From NCBI RefSeq assembly GCF_009296025.1, contig NZ_CP045178.1, positions 4,898,001 through 4,962,000 of the forward strand: DNA of 64,000 nucleotides, in the 5' to 3' direction. The notes under the pieces were generated by a model. That model was not told the DNA's origin. It ran no database searches and saw only the letters and a list, made by a program, of their open reading frames with translations. The DNA is from Streptomyces tsukubensis (GTDB taxonomy: Bacteria > Actinomycetota > Actinomycetes > Streptomycetales > Streptomycetaceae). Every line of letters begins with the position of its first letter. Within the stretch, counting starts at the first letter, position 1. Position numbers and translations under genes: made by a program. Positions 57,610-64,000 of the stretch are shown here, one piece after another.

Positions 57610-58158
57610 TCAGAGCTGGAACATTCCCCACACGAGCTTGCCGCCCAGGGCGCCCGACAGCGGGTGCCAGCCCCAACTGTCGCTGAACGAGTCCACGAGG
57701 AAGAGACCCCGGCCGCTCTCGGCCCCGAAGTCTCCGCTGTCCCCGACGATCGGGCTCCCTCTGCTCGGGTCGCGCACCGCGCAGACCAGCCGCGAGGTCC
57801 ATCGCATCAGATGGAGGCGTACCGGAGCCTCCGAAGACCCCGGCTCGTCGCTCCCGTCGGCGCCGTTGTCCTCGCCGCTCCCGCTTTCGCCACCACTCCC
57901 GCCTCCGAGTGTTCCGGCGGGCAGGGCGTGCCGCAGGGCGTTGGTGACGAGTTCCGAGACGACCAGTGCGATGTCGTCGCCACGCTCGCCGAGCTCCCAG
58001 CCGGACAGGGTGGCCCGGGTGAACTGCCGTGCCTCGCGCACGGATTCATAGCGCGCGCGCAAGGAGCAGATGGCGGCTTCTGAGACCGTCGCGGGGTCGA
58101 GCGGCGGAAGACCCTGCCGGTACGGCTCGACGAGCATGGTCGATCCATTCGTCCCCAT
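57610..58158 (-). CDS. HATPase-type anti-sigma/kinase-like protein
   Basis: 182 residues. A GHKL ATPase fold with LVVSELVTNALRHA (the N box), a Gly/Ser/Glu-rich insertion of about 35 residues, and GDFGAESGRGLFLVDSFSDS (the G box with G-R-G-L). Such RsbW-like proteins of Streptomyces act as anti-sigma factors or phosphorylate anti-anti-sigma factors. The ATG at 58158 has GGGAG. It shares a 28-bp element with the DUF397 promoter at a matching distance. Divergent from the XRE gene. Confidence 0.85.
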   Translation of the reverse strand: MGTNGSTMLVEPYRQGLPPLDPATVSEAAICSLRARYESVREARQFTRATLSGWELGERGDDIALVVSELVTNALRHALPAGTLGGGSGGESGSGEDNGADGSDEPGSSEAPVRLHLMRWTSRLVCAVRDPSRGSPIVGDSGDFGAESGRGLFLVDSFSDSWGWHPLSGALGGKLVWGMFQL

Positions 58159-58235
58159 GCGAGGCACTCCCGGGTTTCGCGGTGGTGGCGATGGTGCGGT
58201 GGTGCGGGCACCATCGTTCCGAATGCGCACAGCAG

Positions 58236-58263
58236 ATGCAAGGGCAGATGCACGTGCACGTGC
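58236..58263. promoter_or_regulatory. 28-bp shared element before the HATPase gene
   Basis: Reverse complement reads GTGCACGTGCATCTGCCCTT then GCATCTGC, matching 26 of 28 bases with 57105-57132 in the same orientation relative to the gene. It ends 77 bases before the HATPase start (58158), close to the 71 bases seen before the DUF397 gene. Confidence 0.65.
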
Positions 58264-58325
58264 CGGAATTGGCCCTTCCCGTGCCAGTAATCGCCTCTTT
58301 CTTCCTCCGACTTCTTCCGCTCGCC

Positions 58326-58350
58326 TTACGGAACCTTTCCTTTTCCGTAA
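58326..58350. promoter_or_regulatory. Inverted repeat before the XRE regulator
   Basis: TTACGGAA (58326-58333) and TTCCGTAA (58343-58350) are a perfect 8-base inverted repeat with a 9-base spacer, about 72 bases upstream of the XRE gene start. Possible autoregulatory operator. Confidence 0.5.
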
Positions 58351-58421
58351 TCGATTGAGTACGGGGTGAAGTGTTTTAGTGGCAGACTGCGCCCTCTGAG
58401 GCGAAGGGGAGGCTGGGCGAC

Positions 58422-59312
58422 GTGACCGCAGGAGACTGGGGCTTTTCCCGGGCCGAGGGGCCGGGTGGAGGCTCTGTCGTACGGCGCATTCTGCTGGGCT
58501 CGCAGCTCAGACGCCTGCGGGAGGGCAGAGGCATCACCCGTGAGGCCGCCGGCTACTCGATCCGCGCCTCCGAGTCGAAGATCAGCCGCATGGAGTTGGG
58601 ACGGGTGAGCTTCAAGGCGCGAGACGTAGAGGATCTGCTGACGTTGTACGGGGTCGGGGACGAGGCGGAGCGCGGGCAGCTGCTCGCCCTCGTCAAGGAG
58701 GCCAACCTCGCCGGATGGTGGCACAGTTACTCGGACATCCTGCCCGGCTGGTTCCAGACGTACGTCGGCCTTGAGGGTGCCGCCTCACTGATCCGGGTCT
58801 ACGAGGTGCAGTTCGTGCACGGCCTGCTCCAGACGGAGGCCTACGCCCACGCCGTGGTCTCCCGGGGCATGGGTGACGCGAGTGGCGCGGACATCGACCG
58901 CAGGGTGGCGCTGCGGCTCGACCGCCAGAAGGCCCTGGTCTCGGAGCGCGCACCGAGGTTCGAGGTGGTCCTCGACGAGGCGGCGCTGCGGCGCCCCTAC
59001 GGCGACAGGGCCGTGATGCGGGGCCAGTTGGAGCATCTGATCGAGATGTCGGAGCGGCCCAACGTGCGGCTCCAGGTGATGCCGTTCAGTTTCGGCGGCC
59101 ACTCGGGCGAGAGCGGCTCTTTCGCGCTGCTGCGCTTCCCCGAGTCGGACCTGTCGGACGTGGTCTACCTGGAACAGCTGACCAGCGCCCTCTACCTCGA
59201 CAAACGCGAAGAGGTCACCCAGTACGAGAACGTCATGAAGGGTCTCCAGGAGGACAGCCCCACCCCGTCCGCGAGCCGGGACGTGCTGCGTGGTCTACTC
59301 CAACTCATCTGA
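58422..59312 (+). CDS. XRE/DUF5753 regulator (WhiJ-like)
   Basis: 296 residues. Helix-turn-helix (GSQLRRLREGRGITREAAGY, then ASESKISRMELGR) followed by the DUF5753 domain: ASLIRVYEVQFVHGLLQTEA, PRFEVVLDEAALRRPYG, LEHLIEMSERPNVRLQVMPF and DVVYLEQLTSALYL. This is the WhiJ-like class that pairs with DUF397 and anti-sigma-type proteins in streptomycete development. The GTG at 58422 is used. It is likely to bind the 28-bp element found before the DUF397 and HATPase genes. Confidence 0.92.
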   Translation: MTAGDWGFSRAEGPGGGSVVRRILLGSQLRRLREGRGITREAAGYSIRASESKISRMELGRVSFKARDVEDLLTLYGVGDEAERGQLLALVKEANLAGWWHSYSDILPGWFQTYVGLEGAASLIRVYEVQFVHGLLQTEAYAHAVVSRGMGDASGADIDRRVALRLDRQKALVSERAPRFEVVLDEAALRRPYGDRAVMRGQLEHLIEMSERPNVRLQVMPFSFGGHSGESGSFALLRFPESDLSDVVYLEQLTSALYLDKREEVTQYENVMKGLQEDSPTPSASRDVLRGLLQLI

Positions 59313-59439
59313 CCCGTCCGGCCGATCCGCCCTGTGCGACTCATCAGCCCCGTCTGCCCCATCTGACCCGTCCGGCTCATCGGATTCGGACGTAGGATGG
59401 TCCGCCAGCGACAGAACCTGCGGTAGGGATCGGGATCGT

Positions 59440-60906
59440 ATGTCCTTCTTCACCGAACTGGCCCACCAGTACATCGACGGTGAGTGGCGCACCGGCCGCG
59501 GTTCGTGGGACATCATCGACTTCAATCCCCACAACGGGGAGAAGCTCGCCTCCATGACGATCGCCACCGCCGAGGAGGTCGACGAGGCCTACCGCGCGGC
59601 CGAGCGTGCCCAGCCCGCGTGGGAGGCGGCGGGCGCCCACGCCAGGCAGCGCGTCCTTGAGCGGGCCCTGCGGGTCACGCAGTCGATGGGTGACGAGATA
59701 GCCGCGGCCATCGTCCAGGAGCTCGGCGGCACTTGGGAGAAGGCGCGCAACGAGGTCTCCGTCGCGGAGGACCTTCTGCGGGAGGCCTCCCGTATAGCGA
59801 TACGGCCGGAGGGAACGATCCTGCCCTCCCTGACGCCCGGCAAGGAGAACCGCCTCTACAGAAAGCCGGTCGGGGTCGTCGGCGTCATATGTCCCTTCAA
59901 CTTCCCGCTGCTCGTGGCCCTCAGGTCGGTGGCCCCCGCCCTCGCACTGGGCAACGCGGTGGTCGTCAAGCCGAATCAGAACAGCCCCGTCGTGGGCGGC
60001 GGACTGCTCGCCAGGATCTTCTCCGAGGCCGGTCTGCCCCCGGGGCTGCTGAACATCGTCGTCACCGACATCGCGGAGATCGGCGACGTGCTGGTCGAGC
60101 ACCCCGTACCGAAGCTCATCTCCTTCTCCGGCTCCGACCGGGTGGGCCGGCACATCGCCGCCCTCGCCGCCACGCACTTCAAGCGGGTCGTCCTCCAACT
60201 CAGCGGCAACAGCGCGCTGGTGGTCCTCGACGACCTCGACGCGGAGGGCATCGACTACGCCGTGGACGCGGCGGTCTTCAGCCGGTACATGTACCAGGGC
60301 CAGGTCTGTGTCTCCGCCAATCGCATCCTCGTGGACCGCGCCGTGGAGGCCGAGTTCACCGCCAAGTTCGTGGCCAGGGTCGAGGCTCTACGGACGGGCG
60401 ACCCCAGCGACCCGGAGAGCGACCTCGGCCCGGTGATCAGCGAGTTCCACGCGGAGGCGTTGAACACACTGGTGGATCAGGCCGTCGAGGACGGTGCCAC
60501 CGCGCTCGTACGCGGCAGGACCAAGGGGAACCTCGTGGAGCCGACCGTGCTCACCGGGGTGCCGGACGGCTCACCACTGCTGCACCAGGAGATCTTCGGA
60601 CCCATCGCCTTGATCATCCCGTTCGACGGTGAGGAGGAGGCGGTACGGATCGCCAACGACACCCCCTACGGCCTCAGCGGGGCCGTCCACACCGCCAACA
60701 CCGAACGCGGTGTGGAGTTCGCCCGCAGGATCGAGACCGGGATGATGCACGTCAACGGCGCCACCATCCAGGACGAGCCGCTGGCCCCGTTCGGCGGCGA
60801 GAAGTTCTCCGGGGCGGGACGTCTCGGCGGCGAGGCCACGGTGCAGACGTTCACCACGGAGAAGTGGATCTCGGTGCAGCACGGTCGGCCCGGGTTTCCG
60901 CTGTAG
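59440..60906 (+). CDS. Aldehyde dehydrogenase family protein
   Basis: 488 residues, close to benzaldehyde/vanillin dehydrogenase-type ALDHs. NAD-binding and catalytic features: PVGVVGVICPFNFPLLV, PALALGNAVVVKPNQNSP, and the catalytic Cys in YMYQGQVCVSANR. The usual E-L-G-G motif reads VVLQLSGNSALVV, with Gln (CAA) replacing the general-base Glu and Ser for Gly. The ATG at 59440 is used; an upstream in-frame stretch is short repeats and probably not translated. A palindrome at 61006-61035 lies about 100 bases downstream, before the PadR gene. Confidence 0.88.
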   Translation: MSFFTELAHQYIDGEWRTGRGSWDIIDFNPHNGEKLASMTIATAEEVDEAYRAAERAQPAWEAAGAHARQRVLERALRVTQSMGDEIAAAIVQELGGTWEKARNEVSVAEDLLREASRIAIRPEGTILPSLTPGKENRLYRKPVGVVGVICPFNFPLLVALRSVAPALALGNAVVVKPNQNSPVVGGGLLARIFSEAGLPPGLLNIVVTDIAEIGDVLVEHPVPKLISFSGSDRVGRHIAALAATHFKRVVLQLSGNSALVVLDDLDAEGIDYAVDAAVFSRYMYQGQVCVSANRILVDRAVEAEFTAKFVARVEALRTGDPSDPESDLGPVISEFHAEALNTLVDQAVEDGATALVRGRTKGNLVEPTVLTGVPDGSPLLHQEIFGPIALIIPFDGEEEAVRIANDTPYGLSGAVHTANTERGVEFARRIETGMMHVNGATIQDEPLAPFGGEKFSGAGRLGGEATVQTFTTEKWISVQHGRPGFPL

Positions 60907-61005
60907 GAGTTCCGGCGCCGCCACGCCCGTCGCGCCGCTCGCCGCCCGCTACCGGGGGTGCCCCGGAGTACGGGGGCTGAGCGGTTGGCCCTCGCGTTGC
61001 CGTAT

Positions 61006-61035
61006 CCCACCCTAGTCAAAGTTGAGTAGGGTGGG
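61006..61035. promoter_or_regulatory. 30-bp palindrome before the PadR gene
   Basis: CCCACCCTA...TAGGGTGGG with inner TCAA/TTGA pairs, making a nearly perfect 30-bp palindrome. It lies about 90 bases before the PadR start and 100 bases after the aldehyde dehydrogenase stop. It could be a PadR operator or the transcription terminator of the upstream gene; both are possible. Confidence 0.55.
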
Positions 61036-61123
61036 GCGTGGGAGTGCTGCGAGCGCCCCGTACGTACGTGTACATGTCCCCGCGCGCTCGTACACCCCCG
61101 TACGCGAGGGAGTGAGGGTGTCC

Positions 61124-61762
61124 ATGTCGGTGATCCGGCTGCTGGTGCTCGGGGCGGTCCGTCAGCACGGGCGGACCCACGGCTACCAGGTCCGCGGCGA
61201 TCTGGAGTACTGGGGCGCCCACGAGTGGTCCAACGCCAAGCCGGGCTCGATCTATCACGCGCTGAAGCAGATGGCGAAGCAAGGGCTGCTGTCGGCGCAC
61301 GAGACCGCCCCGAGCGCGGTCGGCGGCCCTCCGCGCACGGAGTACGAGATCACCGAGGCGGGCGCGGCCGAGTATCTGGAGCTGCTGCGCGCCGCCCTCG
61401 TCAGCCACGACCAGAAGCCCGACATCCTCGCGGCGGCCCTCGGCTTCATCGTGGATCTGCCCCGCGACGAGGCCGTCACACTGCTGGAGCGCAGGGTCCG
61501 GGCGATCGAGAAGTGGCGCACCTGTGTCGCCGAGTACTACACCCCGGGAGAGGGTCCGGTATCGCTCGGCCACATCGGCGAGATCATGAACTTCTGGGTG
61601 CACAGCGCCGATACGGGCGCGGAGTGGACCAAGGGCCTGATCGGCCGCATCAAAGGCGGCGCGTACACCTTCGCCGGTGAGGGCGAGCCCTTCGTCGGCG
61701 TCCTCGCCGAGGGCCAGCAGAACCCGTACGCGAAGGGGTGGCACGCCGACGAGGCGGGGTGA
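61124..61762 (+). CDS. PadR-family regulator
   Basis: 212 residues. Winged helix of PadR type: SVIRLLVLGAVRQHGRTHGY, RGDLEYWGAHEWSNAKPGSI, YHALKQMAKQGLLSAHET and TEYEITEAGAAEYLELLRAA, followed by the PadR C-terminal helical domain to about residue 170 and a Gly/Phe-rich tail. ATG at 61124 or GTG at 61118. PadR proteins repress detoxification and efflux genes in response to phenolics or antibiotics. The adjacent palindrome is its likely operator. Confidence 0.88.
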   Translation: MSVIRLLVLGAVRQHGRTHGYQVRGDLEYWGAHEWSNAKPGSIYHALKQMAKQGLLSAHETAPSAVGGPPRTEYEITEAGAAEYLELLRAALVSHDQKPDILAAALGFIVDLPRDEAVTLLERRVRAIEKWRTCVAEYYTPGEGPVSLGHIGEIMNFWVHSADTGAEWTKGLIGRIKGGAYTFAGEGEPFVGVLAEGQQNPYAKGWHADEAG

Positions 61763-61808
61763 GCGGGCGGGGGCCCGCGGGTGGGGGGGCCCACCCGTGA
61801 CGAACGCG

Positions 61809-62420
61809 CTACGAGCCTTGCGCGGGGCGCCAGTTGAGCAGCAGTACGTCGACCGCTGTATGCAGAGTCGTCGCGGTCACTCCGTCGCGCAGTTGCGTGG
61901 AGAGGCCGAGGAGGAAGCTGTGGACCATGGCGGTCACCCCGTCGATGTCGGCGTCGGCGTCGAGTTCACCCGCGGCGATGCCCCGCTCCACGCAGGCCCT
62001 GACGCGCGCCCGGTCCGCCGCGCGCCGTGTCGCGACGGCCACGCGCACGCCGGCGTGATCCTCTCCGGGGGCCCGCATCGTGCCTGACAGGGCGATGAGG
62101 CAGCCGGACGGGTGGGACGAGTCGGCCTGCATGTCGATCGAGCGGTGCAGCAGGCCGGACACGGCCCCTCGTGGGCTGATCGTTTCGTCGTCGATGACGT
62201 CGACGGCGCCACCGGGCCCCTTCGAGTAATGCGCGACGACCTGCTTGAACAGCCCCTCTTTTGAGCCGAAGGCGCCGTACAGGCTCGCGGAGGACAGCCC
62301 GGTGGCGCATCGCAGCTGTGCCAGCGAGGTCGCTTCGTAACCCTGCTCCCAGAAGAGCAGCATCGCGGCCTCAAGTACGGCCTCCATATCGAAGGCGCGG
62401 GGACGGCCGGCCGGCGGCAT
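61809..62420 (-). CDS. TetR-family regulator
   Basis: 203 residues. DNA-binding domain RPRAFDMEAVLEAAMLLFWE, GYEATSLAQLRCATGLSSAS, LYGAFGSKEGLFKQVVAHY, then a helical ligand domain with THE usual order (GLLHRSIDMQADSSHPSGC; VHSFLLGLSTQLRDG). The ATG at 62420 has AGGAGG 5 bases upstream. It is divergent from an MFS exporter, the classical arrangement for a repressor of that pump. Ligand unknown. Confidence 0.9.
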   Translation of the reverse strand: MPPAGRPRAFDMEAVLEAAMLLFWEQGYEATSLAQLRCATGLSSASLYGAFGSKEGLFKQVVAHYSKGPGGAVDVIDDETISPRGAVSGLLHRSIDMQADSSHPSGCLIALSGTMRAPGEDHAGVRVAVATRRAADRARVRACVERGIAAGELDADADIDGVTAMVHSFLLGLSTQLRDGVTATTLHTAVDVLLLNWRPAQGS

Positions 62421-62623
62421 GTGGACCTCCTGTGACACGGGGCGAGCGTTTCGGCGTGCGGGGAACTCCCCCGCACCCCCCCCATATTGGACCAACCGCT
62501 CCACAAGGCGCCATGTGTCGAAGTGCCCGAGTGTCCGGCAGGGCGCAGTGACCCTGATCACTTAAGTACCGATCGATCCAAAATTGCTTGACCAGCGCGT
62601 CCGGCCAGGGCGAGTATTTCGGC
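62421..62623. promoter_or_regulatory. TetR-MFS divergent regulatory spacer
   Basis: About 200 bases between the TetR and MFS start codons. AT-richer around TGATCACTTAAGTACCGATC and the self-complementary GATCGATC (62571-62578), which is a plausible operator position relative to the MFS gene, though I cannot align a known TetR site. Confidence 0.4.
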
Positions 62624-63985
62624 ATGAACGATCCAGAATCCAGGAAGGGCGGGATCGGCGTCCGCTCCCCGCTGAGCCGCGCGATGGTGCTGTTGCTCGC
62701 GGTGGTGTGCGGCGCGGCGGTCGCGAACATCTACTACGCGCAGCCGCTGCTGCCCGTCATCTCCAAGGCACTGGGGGTCTCCGAAGGGGCCGGAGGTCTG
62801 ATCGTCACCTCCTCACAGGTCGGCTACGCGCTCTCGCTGGCCCTGCTGGTGCCCCTGGGGGACGTACTGGAGCGGCGCCGACTGGTGAGCGGCCTGCTCG
62901 CCCTGAGCGCCGTCGCGCTCCTCGGTGCGGCGGCCTCCCCCTCGCTGGGTGCGTTGTACGCCTCGGTCGCGCTGGTCGGAGTGACCTCCGCCGTGGCGCA
63001 GATAGTGGTGCCGATGGCCGCCTCCCTGGCCGCCGACCACGAACGCGGCGCGGTGGTGGGCACCGTCATGAGCGGCCTGCTCATCGGCATCATGCTCGCG
63101 CGGACGGTCGCGGGGATGCTGGCCCAATTCGGGAACTGGCGGCTGGTGTACGTCTTCGCCGCGGGCGTCATGGTGGTGCTGGCGATCGTCCTGCGCCGGG
63201 TTCTGCCGCTCGTACGGCCGGCCGCGAAGACGCCCTACCCCCAGTTGCTGCGCTCGGTGGCGACGCTGGTGCGCACCGAGTCGCTGCTGCGCAGGCGCAT
63301 GGCTCTGGCCGCCGTCGGCATGGGTGCCTTCACGGTTCTGTGGACCGCCTCGTCGTTCCTGCTGGCGGGCCCCGTCTACGGGTACGGTCCCGCGATCATC
63401 GGCCTGTTCGGTCTGGTCGGGGTCGTCGGCGCCGCCGCCGCGACGGTGGCCGGCCGGCTGGCGGACCGCGGTCGCGCCCGCCAGGTGACGACCGGCGGGC
63501 TGATCCTGCTGACGGCCAGCTGGGGCGTACTCGTCCTCGCGGGCCGGGGAGGCCCGCTCGGACTGGGCGCGCTGATGGTCGGCATCGTGGCGCTCAACAT
63601 GGCACAGCAGGCACTGCTGATCAGTCACCAGAGCGTCCTGTACCGGCGCGTGCCGCACGCGCGCAGCCGGGTCACGACGGCGCTCATGGTCTCCGCCTTC
63701 GCGGGCAGTACGGTCACGTCCGCGCTGACGGCCGCGCTCTATCCGGTCGTGGGCTGGGCCGGGGTCTCCGCGCTGGGAGCGGCGATCGCGCTGATCGGCC
63801 TCGCGATCTGGTCCCTGGAACTGTTCCGCCCGAGCCCCGCAGAACCGGTCGCCGACCCGTCGGCCGGGGTGGCCGACGGGGCTGACGTGGACGTCCACGC
63901 GGCCGGCCCCTCCGGCGCACACCCGGACGACACGCACCCCCGCCCCCACACCCCGGAGATTCCCCAGGAGACCTCTCATGCCTGA
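62624..63985 (+). CDS. MFS exporter
   Basis: 453 residues with 12 predicted membrane helices. Motif-like elements: ANIYYAQPLLPVISKALGVS near the start, GYALSLALLVPLGDVLERRR (motif A with D-x(2)-E-R-R-R), VVGTVMSGLLIGIMLARTVAG and later VVGWAGVSALGAAIALIG. A soluble Asp/His/Pro-rich tail of about 50 residues ends the protein. Resembles drug or sugar efflux MFS proteins controlled by TetR. The ATG at 62624 is used. Its stop overlaps the start of the next gene. Confidence 0.9.
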   Translation: MNDPESRKGGIGVRSPLSRAMVLLLAVVCGAAVANIYYAQPLLPVISKALGVSEGAGGLIVTSSQVGYALSLALLVPLGDVLERRRLVSGLLALSAVALLGAAASPSLGALYASVALVGVTSAVAQIVVPMAASLAADHERGAVVGTVMSGLLIGIMLARTVAGMLAQFGNWRLVYVFAAGVMVVLAIVLRRVLPLVRPAAKTPYPQLLRSVATLVRTESLLRRRMALAAVGMGAFTVLWTASSFLLAGPVYGYGPAIIGLFGLVGVVGAAAATVAGRLADRGRARQVTTGGLILLTASWGVLVLAGRGGPLGLGALMVGIVALNMAQQALLISHQSVLYRRVPHARSRVTTALMVSAFAGSTVTSALTAALYPVVGWAGVSALGAAIALIGLAIWSLELFRPSPAEPVADPSAGVADGADVDVHAAGPSGAHPDDTHPRPHTPEIPQETSHA

Positions 63986-64000
63986 GATCCGCCGAGTGGC
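63978..64000 (+). CDS. Start of the next gene (partial)
   Basis: An ATG at 63978 with AGGAG 7 bases upstream overlaps the MFS stop codon; it reads MPEIRRV to the window end. Only 23 bases are visible, so no function can be given, but it is translationally coupled to the exporter gene. Confidence 0.55.

Overview
The window looks like chromosomal DNA of a Streptomyces or very close relative. Genes have very high GC with G/C-ending codons, start codons are often GTG, neighbours often overlap at GTGA/ATGA, and the window carries chaplins, rodlins, an AfsA/ArpA-type butyrolactone-family signalling cassette and DUF397/XRE modules. No rRNA, tRNA or CRISPR array was seen.

Layout. 1-3.4 kb: the tail of an ArsR-like regulator, then a minus-strand operon with a small WXG100-like protein, a helical T7SS-cargo-like protein, a membrane protein and two similar unknown proteins. 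3.9-7 kb: a GNAT acetyltransferase, a helical-repeat regulator, and a tiny Pro-rich ORF coupled to an unknown protein. 7.2-18.6 kb: a probable specialised-metabolite locus with a Fe(II)/2-oxoglutarate oxygenase, a LuxR protein, an isopropylmalate/homocitrate synthase-like enzyme, a 68-aa exported peptide, an enolase-superfamily enzyme, a LuxR-type regulator and two TetR receptors. The receptors bracket an AfsA / acyl-CoA dehydrogenase / HAD phosphatase operon arranged like mmfLHP. The dehydrogenase is frameshifted, and two matching palindromes (ATACC-N8-GGTAT) look like receptor operators. 18.8-20.2 kb: DUF3592, DUF2180 and Fur. 20.2-24.6 kb: an accessory island bounded by 100-bp inverted repeats, holding a broken Ser/Thr kinase, a methyltransferase, small proteins and an XRE regulator with three TTA codons.

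25.6-48.4 kb is a cell-surface region: chaplins and three rodlins flank an exopolysaccharide cluster (two GT4 enzymes, a phosphoglycosyltransferase, a ligase/polymerase, a MurJ-like flippase, a NodB deacetylase, a Wzz-like protein, a FemAB/CelD-like protein, GH26, ATP-grasp and an FAD oxidoreductase). 48.6-51.7 kb: terB, terD, a BlaI-type repressor and an M56 protease. Near-identical palindromes lie before terB and in the terD/blaI spacer, suggesting one regulon. 52.5-56.4 kb: a DNA polymerase I-like gene and a DUF2786 gene, divergent around about 0.8 kb of minisatellite. 56.5-59.3 kb: zinc-free ribosomal proteins L33 and L31B, then a DUF397 / HATPase / XRE module in which a 28-bp element recurs at the same distance before two of the genes. 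59.4-64 kb: aldehyde dehydrogenase, PadR, TetR and an MFS exporter.

A recurring oddity is the number of tandem repeats (7 to about 65 bp units). Some lie between genes and at least two lie in frame inside genes.
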